A program made the position numbers and the translations under genes. The notes below the pieces were generated by a model, which saw only the letters and a program-made list of their open reading frames with translations, searched no databases and was not told the DNA's origin. Below, piece by piece: positions 1-8,800 of a stretch of DNA of 18,943 nt (the first letter of the stretch is position 1; each line of letters begins with the position of its first letter). Source of the stretch: Dehalococcoidia bacterium UBA5627 (GTDB lineage: Bacteria > Chloroflexota > Dehalococcoidia > Dehalococcoidales > UBA5627); NCBI GenBank assembly GCA_002421585.1, contig DIKD01000105.1, positions 8,165 to 27,107 on the forward strand, given 5' to 3'.

Positions 1-258
1 CTTATTTACTTCATTGCCATGTTTTTAATCGCTTTCTATATGGGTAAAAAAATAAAGGCTGGTTATGAAAAATCCACTACTATCGCTTTTACGGCTGCCA
101 GTAATAACTTCGAGCTGGCGATTGCGGTTGCCGTTGCCGTGTTCGGCATCGGTTCGGGACAGGCATTCGTGGCAGTCATCGGCCCCTTGGTCGAAGTGCC
201 TGTAATGATAGGCTTGGTTAACGTTGCCCTTTATTTTAAAAAGAAATTCTTTTTTTAA
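1..258 (+). CDS. ACR3-family arsenite efflux permease, C-terminal part (partial)
   Basis: The reading frame is open from the first base of the window, so only the last 85 residues are present and the start lies upstream. The segment has the hallmark C-terminal signature of ACR3 permeases: TAASNNFELAIAVAVAVFG followed by a GPLVEVPVMIGLV helix and a lysine-rich cytosolic tail (KKKFFF). ACR3 proteins are 10-helix inner-membrane transporters that expel As(III), usually the product of arsenate reduction. The conserved family cysteine used for arsenite is upstream and cannot be checked. Other ars genes are not visible. The call rests on motif recall and is strong for the family; substrate specificity is inferred. 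Confidence 0.88.
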   Translation, partial: LIYFIAMFLIAFYMGKKIKAGYEKSTTIAFTAASNNFELAIAVAVAVFGIGSGQAFVAVIGPLVEVPVMIGLVNVALYFKKKFFF

Positions 259-286
259 ATTTTTGACGTTTTTTTACAAAATAGTA

Positions 287-314
287 TTGACATCAATATA
301 AATTTGTTATAACA
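287..314 (+). promoter_or_regulatory. Candidate promoter with overlapping palindrome
   Basis: A consensus -35 hexamer TTGACA lies at 287-292, followed by TATAAC at 308-313 (15-nt spacer) or TAACAT at 310-315 (17-nt spacer). The -10 region lies in a perfect 10-bp palindrome, TGTTATAACA (305-314), which could be an operator. It precedes the 30-codon ORF starting at 407. The spacing is slightly off optimum for the better -10, so this is only a candidate. Confidence 0.4.
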
Positions 315-406
315 TACATATTAATCGTATTAGATATATTTGAGTTTAACTACAAGGACAGCTATGAGATATCGGTATCTTATGTAGTAAAATTAGGAGG
401 CTGGTT

Positions 407-499
407 ATGTCGAAAAGCGTTATTAAATTAATTACCGCTAGCGGAACAAGAGAGGACATGTTATTCGCCTTATGTTTACATATGCATCTGTTAAGTTAA
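407..499 (+). CDS. Unidentified 30-aa ORF with strong ribosome binding site
   Basis: I do not recognise this ORF. A perfect AGGAGG (395-400) stands 6 nt before ATG 407, and the frame reads 30 codons, beginning MSKSVIKLITASGTREDM and ending at TAA 497-499. A promoter candidate lies about 100 bp upstream. The Shine-Dalgarno and start are as good as any in the window, which argues it is translated. It could be a genuine small protein, a leader peptide, or the surviving 5' end of a longer gene truncated by a deletion. Sequence up to 634 shows no in-frame continuation. There is no membrane segment or metal motif. Confidence 0.4.
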   Translation: MSKSVIKLITASGTREDMLFALCLHMHLLS

Positions 500-634
500 G
501 TTAGATATTATTATTTGTGTCTCCCCACCTAAAACATTTATCCCCGATACTGTAACCACATCACTGCTTTTTATTGAAGTCTCTCCATTTGTGTGGATTT
601 ATAAGATTGTTTATGATTGCCAAAGGAGATTGTT

Positions 635-1096
635 ATGAATATTCGAAAAATTATTCCTTACATTATTGTTGTAGCTCTGGGAATACTGCTATTAAATCTT
701 GTTGCCACAGCACAACTTCATATGAATGAATTTATGAAAAAGTTTGATATAGACGGGCTCATTATGTGGCATATTCTCGGCGCGGCATTTGCCTTTTTGT
801 TTGGCGTGTTAACAGAGTGGCGTAAAACGTTAATGTTAGTAAAAAAAGAAATACGCGTAAGCTTTTCGGCGTTGTGCGCCTTCGGAATACTGTTATTTGT
901 GATCAGCCTGATTCCGACCTGGACATTCGTAATGCTCTTTGGGATAAATTTCCCGTTCACTTATGGGGCTGGAAGCTTTAGTTTAATTGTTGGAGCGCTG
1001 TCTAATTCGTCGATAGTGCAGTATATTTTAGCGGTTGTTGCAGTCGGTATGGTAATTAAAGGATTAACACAAAAAATAAAACCCTTGATGATGTAA
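635..1096 (+). CDS. Four-helix integral membrane protein of unknown function
   Basis: This 153-residue hydrophobic protein has four likely transmembrane segments, at roughly residues 4-25, 42-60, 78-97 and 125-148. A longer hydrophobic Gly/Phe-rich stretch lies between the last two. ATG 635 is preferred over an in-frame TTG at 617 because AAAGGAGA (622-629) sits just upstream of the ATG and overlaps the first codons of the longer form. No catalytic or cofactor motif is visible and I do not recognise the family. It stands alone between the arsenite permease region and the pyrimidine leader. Reality as a gene is well supported; function is unknown. Confidence 0.75.
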   Translation: MNIRKIIPYIIVVALGILLLNLVATAQLHMNEFMKKFDIDGLIMWHILGAAFAFLFGVLTEWRKTLMLVKKEIRVSFSALCAFGILLFVISLIPTWTFVMLFGINFPFTYGAGSFSLIVGALSNSSIVQYILAVVAVGMVIKGLTQKIKPLMM

Positions 1097-1184
1097 GAAG
1101 TATTTGTGACCGGATTAAAATGGCGATTTCTGAGTTAATACCGGAAATAAAAAATAACTGTAAGTAAAATATTATATTTTTTCT

Positions 1185-1214
1185 TTGCATTATCGATATA
1201 TACAGTGATATAAT
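1185..1214 (+). promoter_or_regulatory. Candidate promoter of the pyrimidine operon
   Basis: A perfect TATAAT (1209-1214) lies 18 nt downstream of a weak -35, TTGCAT (1185-1190). Transcription would begin near 1220, giving a leader of about 105 nt that contains the PyrR-binding hairpin and terminator. The -10 is strong and the placement is apt; the -35 is poor. Confidence 0.5.
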
Positions 1215-1232
1215 AACTTCCAGTTAAATAAC

Positions 1233-1267
1233 ACCTTTAACGCTAGTCCGGAGAGGCTGGCAAGGGT
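1233..1267 (+). promoter_or_regulatory. PyrR-binding RNA hairpin (anti-antiterminator)
   Basis: The DNA gives the classical PyrR target. The core AGTCCGGAGAGGCT (1245-1258) matches the known consensus ARUCCNGNGAGGYU. It folds as a lower stem 1233-1238/1262-1267, a 5'-side bulge AAC (1239-1241), an upper stem 1242-1248/1255-1261, and the hexaloop CGGAGA (consensus CNGNGA). By analogy with Bacillus, UMP-bound PyrR would stabilise this hairpin and let the downstream terminator form. Residues 1251-1256 can alternatively pair with 1290-1295, part of the terminator 5' arm, giving a plausible but short antiterminator. Confidence 0.88.
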
Positions 1268-1288
1268 AATGTGGATATACGCGAGGTT

Positions 1289-1325
1289 ACCTCTTGCTGG
1301 CAAAGTTACAGTAAGAGGTTTTTTT
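1289..1325 (+). terminator. pyr operon attenuator terminator overlapping the pyrR Shine-Dalgarno
   Basis: An 11-bp stem (1289-1299 with 1309-1319) closes a 9-nt loop and is followed directly by a T run (1319-1325), the layout of an intrinsic terminator. The 3' arm contains AAGAGG (1313-1318), which is also the only Shine-Dalgarno of pyrR, 7 nt before ATG 1326. The same hairpin could therefore stop transcription and mask ribosome entry. Pairings were worked out by hand. Confidence 0.82.
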
Positions 1326-1874
1326 ATGGCAAAAAAAGTAATAATGACCGAAGCCGACATCAAGCGTACAATAGCCCGCATTTCCCATGAAATTGTCGAA
1401 CGCAACAAATCCACAAAAAATATTATTCTGGTCGGTATGCGTACGCGCGGTGTTCCGCTTGCCAAACGTTTGGCATCAAATATCGAATCATTCGAAGAAA
1501 TGAAAATACCGGTCGGAATCCTTGATTTCAGCCTTTACCGCGACGATATCTCTTCCCAGGATATTCCCCTGGTAATTAAAAGCACCGATATCCCCTTCAG
1601 TGTAGACGGAAAAGTTATCGTCCTTGTTGACGATGTTCTATATACCGGGCGCAGCGCACGGGCAGCTTTGGATGCCATTATCGACCTCGGAAGGCCTCTT
1701 TCAATCCAACTGGCAGTTCTGGTCGACCGCGGGCATAGAGAATTGCCGATACGAGCAGACTATGTCGGTAAGAATATCCCCAGTTCCAAAGATGAAGAGA
1801 TAGAAGTTCGTCTCACTGAAACAGATGAAATAGATGAAGTGGCTATTATCCCCAAACCCGGAAGGGAGGGCTAA
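1326..1874 (+). CDS. pyrR: Bifunctional pyr operon regulator / uracil phosphoribosyltransferase PyrR
   Basis: This 182-residue protein matches the usual PyrR length. It belongs to the type I phosphoribosyltransferase fold, and the PRPP loop VIVLVDDVLYTGRS is at about residues 97-110. It binds the leader RNA hairpin when loaded with UMP and lowers expression of the operon; many members also convert uracil and PRPP to UMP. ATG 1326 is chosen because it follows AAGAGG at 7 nt and gives the standard MAKKVIMTEADIKR start. An open frame reaching back to 1269 runs through the attenuator and is not credible. It is first in the operon and ends 2 nt before pyrB, so coupling is likely. Confidence 0.95.
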   Translation: MAKKVIMTEADIKRTIARISHEIVERNKSTKNIILVGMRTRGVPLAKRLASNIESFEEMKIPVGILDFSLYRDDISSQDIPLVIKSTDIPFSVDGKVIVLVDDVLYTGRSARAALDAIIDLGRPLSIQLAVLVDRGHRELPIRADYVGKNIPSSKDEEIEVRLTETDEIDEVAIIPKPGREG

Positions 1875-1876
1875 AA

Positions 1877-2884
1877 ATGGAAGCAGTGGGACAAATTAAG
1901 GCAATCGATTTAAAGGATGAAAAGCCGCAACCGGCACAAAAAATATGGAAGCATAAGCATATCCTCGACCTTGATGACTTTTCACCGTCGGAAATAGACC
2001 TTGTAATGCAAACAACCGAGGCTATGCATGAAATTCTATCCAGACCGATTAAAAAAGTACCGACGCTGCGGGGGAAAACAGTGGTTACCCTGTTCTACGA
2101 AGCAAGCACGCGCACGCGTTCGTCTTTCGAGCTGGCTGCAAAAAATTTGAGCGCTGATATCAGTAATCTGACCGTTTCCTCATCAAGCGTCACCAAGGGT
2201 GAAAGTTTAATCGATACGCTGGAAACAATCGAAGCACTGGGCGCTGATATCGTGGTAATGAGACATCCATATTCCGGCGCGCCGAATCTGGCATCAAAAC
2301 ATGTTAAGGCAAGTATTATAAACGCCGGCGACGGCTGGCACGCCCATCCGACACAGGCACTACTGGATATGTATACAATGCTAAAACACAAAAATAGTAT
2401 AAAAAACCTTAAAGTGACAATTATCGGTGATATTATCCACAGCCGTGTCGCCCATTCCAATATCTGGAGCCTGACTAAAATGGGAGCGGAGGTCACTATC
2501 TGCGCTCCTTCTACACTCCTACCCAAAGGAATGGATAATCCGCAGCCATACTTTCCGAAAGTTAATGTTACAACTGATATTGATAAGGCAATTAAAGGAG
2601 CCGATGTGGTAATGGGGCTCAGATTGCAGCTTGAGAGACAGCAAAGCGGACTACTCCCCAGCATTCGCGAGTACTCCAGATTATACCAAATCACTGAAGA
2701 ACGTTTATCAAAGGCTGATAATGATGTAATTGTGATGCATCCCGGACCCGTAAACGAGGATGTTGAAATAGCATCGACAGTCGCTCACGGGGACAAATCG
2801 GTTATTAATGAACAGGTAACCAACGGAGTCGCCGTACGCATGGCATTGTTTTATCTGTTAGCAGGAGGCAGTCACAATGAATAA
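1877..2884 (+). CDS. pyrB: Aspartate carbamoyltransferase catalytic subunit
   Basis: PyrB joins carbamoyl phosphate and aspartate to make N-carbamoyl-L-aspartate, the committed step of pyrimidine synthesis, in the cytosol. Visible signatures in the 335-residue protein are the carbamoyl-phosphate loop FYEASTRTRSSFE (STRTR at 77-81), the catalytic-loop lysine near 107, HPTQ (157-160), GDIIHSRV (184-191) and the late MHPGP. The first 25 or so residues form an extension beyond the usual start, ahead of KIWKHKHILDLDDFS. GGGAGGG at the end of pyrR supplies the ribosome site. No pyrI regulatory-chain gene is adjacent, so regulation probably rests on the PyrR leader. The stop overlaps the pyrC start by 8 nt. 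Confidence 0.96.
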   Translation: MEAVGQIKAIDLKDEKPQPAQKIWKHKHILDLDDFSPSEIDLVMQTTEAMHEILSRPIKKVPTLRGKTVVTLFYEASTRTRSSFELAAKNLSADISNLTVSSSSVTKGESLIDTLETIEALGADIVVMRHPYSGAPNLASKHVKASIINAGDGWHAHPTQALLDMYTMLKHKNSIKNLKVTIIGDIIHSRVAHSNIWSLTKMGAEVTICAPSTLLPKGMDNPQPYFPKVNVTTDIDKAIKGADVVMGLRLQLERQQSGLLPSIREYSRLYQITEERLSKADNDVIVMHPGPVNEDVEIASTVAHGDKSVINEQVTNGVAVRMALFYLLAGGSHNE

Positions 2885-4196
2885 ATCGATGCTTATAAAA
2901 AACAGCCGGATTATCGACCCTTCGCAGGATTTGGATGTTATTGGTGACTTACTGATAACGGATGGCAAAATAAAAGAAATTGCGCCTGATGTTAAGAAAA
3001 TTCCAACCGATTGTACCATACTGGATGCGAAAGGAATGATAGTCTGTCCGGGGTTTGTCGATTTCCACTGCCATCTAAGACAACCGGGTTTTGAAGAAAA
3101 GGAAACCATTGCCACAGGGAGCAAAGCGGCTGCAAAGGGCGGTTTTACTACGATTTGTTGTATGCCTAATACCGACCCGGCGCTCGACAACAAAGCAACC
3201 ATAGATTTTATCAAAGCTACATCTGCTTTAGAAGCCTGTATCCGGGTTCTGCCAATCGGATGTATTACCAAAGGCCGTAAAGGTTTGGAACTGGCGGATA
3301 TGGGGGAACTGGCTGAAGCGGGGGTTGTTGCCTTAAGCGATGACGGCTCTACCATTGCCGATTCACGCATAATGAAACAGGCTCTCGAATACAGTTTGAT
3401 ATTCGGATTGCCGATTAGCGACCACTGCGAAGATGCTATGCTTTCCAATGGCGGACAGATAAACGAAGGCATCATTGCCACCCGGCTGGGGTTAAGGGGT
3501 ATTCCGAACGCGGCAGAGGAGAATGTTATTGCCAGGGACATCGGGCTGGCAAAACTTACCGGAGCCAGGATACATATCTGTCACATCAGCACCGAAGGCT
3601 CGGTTGAACTCGTTCGTAATGCCAAAAAGGACGGCGTCAGGATTACTGCAGAGGTAACTCCCCATCATCTTACAATGGATGAGGAAATGGTGCTCGATTT
3701 CGATACCAATGCCAAAGTTAATCCTCCTCTACGTACCAAAAAAGATATTGCAGCCCTTATTTCAGGGCTTAAAGACGGCACTATAGACATCATTGCCATA
3801 GACCACGCACCGCATACCGATAACGAAAAACTGTGCGAATTTGCTATTGCCCCCTTCGGTATCAGCGGTTTTGAAACTGCGCTTGGTAGCCTGATGAAAC
3901 TGGTTCATAACAGAGATATCGAAATCAGTCTTCTGATATCCAAATTGACGGCTATGCCGGCAAAAATCATCGGCAGTAAATTTAGTAAATTGGGAACACT
4001 CAAACAGGGAGCTGCGGCAGATATTACAATATTCGACCCCGATGCGGAATGGACTGTAGATACAAAAGACTTTTATTCAAAAGGCAAAAACACTCCTCTG
4101 AACTGCCATAAGTTAAAGGGTAGAGTTATGGCTACTATATTTAACGGAAAAGTGGTTTATAAAGACAAATCGGTAAAACTAGGAGTTAAAGCGTGA
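2877..4196 (+). CDS. pyrC: Dihydroorotase (type I)
   Basis: This enzyme reversibly cyclises N-carbamoyl-L-aspartate to dihydroorotate. The 439-residue protein has the amidohydrolase layout: an N-terminal beta segment, the metal motif DFHCHLRQPG (H64, H66), an aspartate at 156 in ALSDDGS, H183 in SDHCED, H236 in HICHIST, and D309 in AIDHAPHT. The Asp at 156, where many amidohydrolases have a carboxylated lysine, fits the type I bacterial dihydroorotases. ATG 2877 follows AGGAGG (2863-2868) and lies inside the end of pyrB. The stop overlaps the carA GTG by 4 nt, indicating translational coupling. The HCHLRQPG variant of the common HVHLREPG is mild. Confidence 0.96.
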   Translation: MNKSMLIKNSRIIDPSQDLDVIGDLLITDGKIKEIAPDVKKIPTDCTILDAKGMIVCPGFVDFHCHLRQPGFEEKETIATGSKAAAKGGFTTICCMPNTDPALDNKATIDFIKATSALEACIRVLPIGCITKGRKGLELADMGELAEAGVVALSDDGSTIADSRIMKQALEYSLIFGLPISDHCEDAMLSNGGQINEGIIATRLGLRGIPNAAEENVIARDIGLAKLTGARIHICHISTEGSVELVRNAKKDGVRITAEVTPHHLTMDEEMVLDFDTNAKVNPPLRTKKDIAALISGLKDGTIDIIAIDHAPHTDNEKLCEFAIAPFGISGFETALGSLMKLVHNRDIEISLLISKLTAMPAKIIGSKFSKLGTLKQGAAADITIFDPDAEWTVDTKDFYSKGKNTPLNCHKLKGRVMATIFNGKVVYKDKSVKLGVKA

Positions 4197-5284
4197 ACAA
4201 AAAAGCTATTCTGGTACTGGAAAACGGGTCTATTTTTGAGGGATATTCTTTCGGCGCTGATATAGAAACCTATGGAGAAGTGGTATTCAATACCAGTATG
4301 ACCGGTTACCAGGAAATACTGACCGACCCATCTTACGCCGGACAAATAGTAGTGCCGACATATCCAATGACTGGTAATTACGGTATCAATGATAACGACT
4401 TTGAATCCAAAAGGATTCAGGTTAGCGGATTCGTTGTCAGGGAAGAATGCGAAGAACCCAGTCACTATCAGAGTAAAATGACTATTCACGAGTATCTGGC
4501 TGAAAACGGAATTGCCGGTATACACGGAATCGATACGCGAGCAATTACAAGGCTTTTACGTTCATGCGGGGTTATGCGCGGGATTATAACCTGCGAAAAA
4601 ACACCGCAGCAGGCTTTAGCTGAAATTAAAATGAAGCCTGATTACAGTAATACAGACTTTGTACAAAAGGTATCTTCTCCGGTCAGTTATGATTGGCAGG
4701 CTGAAAAATATAATGAAAGTGTTTACAATATTGCTGTTTTAGATTGCGGTCTGAAATTCAGCATACTGAGAAAATTAAGCGCTCTTAATTGCAGCTTAAA
4801 AGTATTTTCGTGTGACACACCGGCAGTTGAAATACTGAAAATGAATCCGGATGGCGTACTACTTTCTCCCGGACCGGGAAATCCGGAACTTCTTGGCTAT
4901 ATAGTAGATAATGTAAAAATACTGGCCGAAAAGAAACCTATTATGGGTATTTGCCTCGGCAATCAGTTAATCGGCAGAGCCTTCGGAGCAAAAACCTTCA
5001 AATTGAAGTTTGGTCACCGCGGCGGCAATCATCCGGTTAAAGAACTTGCTAACGACAGAATTCATATTACTGCACAGAACCATGGATTTGCCTTAGACCC
5101 CGATACCGTTTCCAACGGGCTTGAAGTCAGTTTTATTAACCTTAATGACGGCACAGTCGAAGGTGTAAGGCATAAGGAGTTGCCGATTTTCGGTATCCAA
5201 TACCACTCGGAGGCCTCTCCCGGCCCGCTTGATACTACATACCTGTTTAAACAATTTTTAGGAATGATTGATAAGAGCAAATAA
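4193..5284 (+). CDS. carA: Carbamoyl-phosphate synthase small (glutaminase) subunit
   Basis: CarA hydrolyses glutamine and passes ammonia to CarB. The 363-residue protein has the N-terminal CPSase small domain (about 1-150; GYQEILTDPSYAGQIV) and a class I glutamine amidotransferase domain (about 175-360). The latter carries catalytic C254 in GICLGNQL and the H338/E340 pair in QYHSEASPGP. LSPGPGNP (224-231) is also characteristic. It starts with GTG, overlapping the pyrC stop as GTGA, with AGGAG (4181-4185) 7 nt upstream. The partner carB is not directly next: a DUF559 gene and repeats lie between them. Confidence 0.96.
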   Translation: MNKKAILVLENGSIFEGYSFGADIETYGEVVFNTSMTGYQEILTDPSYAGQIVVPTYPMTGNYGINDNDFESKRIQVSGFVVREECEEPSHYQSKMTIHEYLAENGIAGIHGIDTRAITRLLRSCGVMRGIITCEKTPQQALAEIKMKPDYSNTDFVQKVSSPVSYDWQAEKYNESVYNIAVLDCGLKFSILRKLSALNCSLKVFSCDTPAVEILKMNPDGVLLSPGPGNPELLGYIVDNVKILAEKKPIMGICLGNQLIGRAFGAKTFKLKFGHRGGNHPVKELANDRIHITAQNHGFALDPDTVSNGLEVSFINLNDGTVEGVRHKELPIFGIQYHSEASPGPLDTTYLFKQFLGMIDKSK

Positions 5285-5293
5285 GAAGGGTAT

Positions 5294-5761
5294 ATGCTAT
5301 ATTACAGGGAAAATCTTAAAAAACCTTCAAGGCAGTTAAGACATAATATGACCGATACTGAAAGGTATCTATGGTCGAAGCTTAAAAATAAACAACTGAA
5401 TGGATATCAGTTCTACAGGCAGAAACCTATAGGCAATTATATAGTTGACTTCTATTGTCCGTCAGCAAAAATGGTGATAGAAGTCGATGGCAGTCAACAT
5501 TACTATGACGATGGATTGGAACACGACAAAGAAAGGGATGCATATATCAACCGCCTTGGATTAAAAGTGCTGAGGTTTACTAATATTGAAGTGTTAAAGA
5601 ATATGCAGGGAGTTTTCGACAAAATTGTAGAGCATATGAATGAAATCCCCCTTGTTCCCCCTTTTCCAAAGTGGGAGAATAAGTCCTATTTTAAACGTAA
5701 AGAGACGCTAAATATTCGTAAGGTGATTTATTTAAATAATAAAGAGAAAGACAAAACGTAA
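5294..5761 (+). CDS. DUF559 endonuclease-domain protein inserted between carA and carB
   Basis: This 155-residue protein has a clear DUF559 domain, a small PD-(D/E)xK-like fold related to very-short-patch repair nucleases. Family marks are NMTDTERYLWSKLK near the N-terminus, the likely active-site Asp in IVDFYCP (D52), and E63 and D65 in IEVDGSQHY, followed by RDAYINRLGLKVLRF. Nuclease activity is inferred; no substrate is known. ATG 5294 fits the family start, with GAAGGG close upstream. From about residue 116 the C-terminus (EIPLVPPFPKWENK) is encoded by a palindromic repeat found inverted 125 bp downstream. The gene splits the carA-carB pair, which points to later insertion and not to a pyrimidine role. 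Confidence 0.85.
   Translation: MLYYRENLKKPSRQLRHNMTDTERYLWSKLKNKQLNGYQFYRQKPIGNYIVDFYCPSAKMVIEVDGSQHYYDDGLEHDKERDAYINRLGLKVLRFTNIEVLKNMQGVFDKIVEHMNEIPLVPPFPKWENKSYFKRKETLNIRKVIYLNNKEKDKT
5643..5679 (+). repeat. C-rich palindromic repeat, copy 1 (inside DUF559 3' end)
   Basis: The 37-bp stretch starts AAATCCCCCTTG and ends CAAAGTGGGAGAA. It matches the reverse complement of 5804-5838 with the same order of blocks (AAATCCC, CCCTTT, CAAAG, GGGAGAA). It is translated as the DUF559 C-terminal tail. Its own CCC/GGG arms are imperfectly complementary. Confidence 0.7.
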
Positions 5762-5803
5762 TAGTTATTCTCTAGCTTGTGTACAGGGAGACAATATAGC
5801 CAC

Positions 5804-5838
5804 TTCTCCCTTTGACAAAGGGAGATTGAGAGGGATTT
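5804..5838 (-). repeat. C-rich palindromic repeat, copy 2 (inverted, carA-carB gap)
   Basis: This is the inverted partner of 5643-5679. It contains a perfect hairpin with a 9-bp stem (5805-5813 with 5817-5825) and a GAC loop. No T run follows, so it is not a standard terminator. Transcribed between DUF559 and carB, it could still act as an RNA-stabilising or processing hairpin. Confidence 0.7.
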
Positions 5839-5896
5839 ATAAAGGATTGCATATATCAGAATAACAATGGCAGTAAAAAACTTGAAAGGGAAATAA

Positions 5897-8800
5897 ATGA
5901 CTGAAAAACCTAAAAAAGTGTTAATTATCGGTTCAGGTCCTATTATTATCGGGCAGGCTGCAGAATTCGACTACGCCGGCACTCAGGCATGTAAAGCCAT
6001 GCGTGAAGAGGGTATTATCTCGGTACTTGTTAACTCGAATCCGGCAACCATTATGACCGATGAGGATATTGCCGATATTGTATACATAGAGCCTCTTACT
6101 GTCGAGGTTATTACACGAATAATCGAAAAAGAACGACCGGATGGGTTACTGCCAACACTAGGAGGACAAACCGGGCTTAATATGGCGGTTGACCTGGATG
6201 ATGCAGGCGTGCTTGAAAAATATAATGTCAAATCACTTGGCACTCCGATTGATTCCATCCGCAAGGGGGAAGACCGGGAACTTTTTAAGGAAATGCTGGA
6301 AGAAATAGGCGAACCGGCACCGCCCAGCGCTACCGTAAAGAATATTAAAGAAGCCCGTGAAGTAGCACAAAGGCTGGAATTACCGCTTGTTGTCCGCCCC
6401 GCTTATACACTGGGCGGTACCGGCGGCGGATTTGCCAATACATGGGAACAGTTTGATGAGGTTGTTATCACCGGTTTAAACGCCAGCCCTATTCGTCAGG
6501 TACTTTTAGAAAAATCGCTGGTTGGCTGGAAAGAAATCGAATATGAGGTGATGCGGGACGGCGCCAATAATTGTATAACCATCTGTAATATGGAAAATAT
6601 CGACCCTATGGGTGTACATACCGGTGACAGTATTGTTGTTGCGCCTACCCAGACATTGACAAATAAAGAATGCCAAATGTTAAGAACTGCCAGTCTTAAA
6701 ATCATCCGGGCTTTAGGTGTTGAAGGTGGTTGCAACGTACAATTCGCCCTCGACCCAAAAAGCAATCAATATTATGTAATTGAAGTCAACCCACGTGTAA
6801 GCCGCAGTTCTGCCCTTGCCAGTAAAGCTACCGGATACCCGATTGCACGCGTTGCTTCCAAGATAGCCGTCGGCAAGAGGCTTGACGAAATCCCCAATGC
6901 GGTAACCGGTAAAACGATGGCTTCTTTCGAGCCGTCTATTGATTATATAGTAGCTAAGATACCCCGCTGGCCATTTGATAAGTTCGATTCGGGAGACAGG
7001 GTTATCGGTACTCAGATGAAAGCTACCGGAGAGGTGATGGCAATCGATAGATGTTTCGAAGCCGCCATTCAAAAAGCTATTCGTTCACTGGAATTCGGAA
7101 AGCGGTCTCTTTTGTGGGAAGACCCCAAATGGGTACTTTCGGATGATATAAAATCGTATCCGCTCTATCCCAGCGACCTCAGGTTATGGGCGGTTATGGC
7201 TGCGCTTCGCCGCGGCAAATCAGTCGAAGAAATTGCCAACCGTACAGGTTATGACCTGTGGTTCCTGAATAAATTAAAAAATATTATCAATATGGAAAAA
7301 AGGCTTCTATCCGAACAACTGACTCCTGAACTATTATTGCAGTCAAAAAGACTCGGTTTTTCCGACATTCAAATAGGCACTCTGGCAGATAGATTGCCGG
7401 AGCAGGTCAGGCAGTTACGCCACGACTGGGGTTTACAACCGGTTTATAAGATGGTAGATACATGTGCGGCGGAATTCGATGCAGCTACCCCCTATTTCTA
7501 CAGCACTTATGAAAAAGAAAATGAATCGCTTGCTGAAAACCGCAATAAGGCGATTGTTATCGGCAGCGGACCCATTCGTATAGGTCAGGGTATTGAATTC
7601 GATTACTGCAGCGTACATTCGGCGTGGGCACTTCAGAAATCAGGTTATCAAAGCATTATGATAAACTCCAATCCGGAAACAGTATCCACGGATTTTGACA
7701 CCAGCGATAGATTATATTTCGAAGCCCTTGATGAAGAAAGCGTCAGGGATATAATAGAAAATGAGGGTTCCGGTACCGATATTGAGGCCGATATCCAGGA
7801 GCCCCCCTGCATTCTTCAATTCGGCGGGCAAACCGCCATAAATCTGGCTACTCCGCTGACACGAGCGGGTCTTCCCATAATCGGCTCCAGTTCGGAAACA
7901 ATCGACCTGGCCGAGGACAGAAAACGCTTTGAACATTTCTTAAATGGATTGGGTATTCCGCAGGCGCCCGGTGCTACCGTAACAACAGTTGAAGAAGCCA
8001 TTAAGGTGGCCGAGCTTATCGGTTATCCGGTTCTGGTACGACCAAGCTATGTTCTGGGCGGCAGAGCAATGGAAATAGTGCACAATGTCAACGAACTTGC
8101 TCGCTATGTTAAACTGGCGGCAGACCTTGATACGGGCCACCCGGTTTTAATCGATAAATATCTGCTGGGGAAAGAAGTTGAAATCGACGCTATCGGTGAT
8201 GGGGAAAGCGTTTTTATCCCCGGCATTATGGAACATATCGAGAGAGCCGGCGTTCACAGTGGAGATTCGATGGCAGTTTATCCGGCAATCAAGCTGACAA
8301 AAACAGAAATTGATACCATCGTAGATTACTCAGTCCGAATCGGGCTTGCCCTTGATATAAAAGGTTTGATGAATATTCAGTTCGATGTGGTAAGAGACGA
8401 CAGTGGTAAATCGAAAATCTATGTACTCGAGGTCAACCCGCGTGCAAGCCGCACAGTACCTTTCATATCCAAGGTGACCGGAATATCGATAGTTGATGTT
8501 GCAACAAAAGTTATGCTCGGTAAAAGCCTCAAGGAACAGGGGTTCCAAAGCGGATTATTCCCCAATAGAAAATTGATTGCAATCAAAGCTCCGGTATTTT
8601 CCATGTCTAAACTGCTTGGGGTTGATACATATTTAGGGCCCGAAATGAAATCCACCGGCGAGGTTATGGGAATAGACACATCATTTAATGGCGCACTCAC
8701 AAAAGCTCTTTTAGCTGCCGGTTTGATGCTTCCCGAGAAAGGCAGCATGTTATTCAGTATAGCAGACCGCGATAAGGCTGAGGCACTACCGATAATAAAA

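Noticed and set aside
2095..2694. 199-codon frame opposite pyrB
   Set aside because: It is entirely within the conserved pyrB frame, lacks a Shine-Dalgarno and has no recognisable domain.
2858..3541. 227-codon frame opposite pyrC
   Set aside because: It is complementary to the dihydroorotase core and has serine/proline-rich shadow composition.
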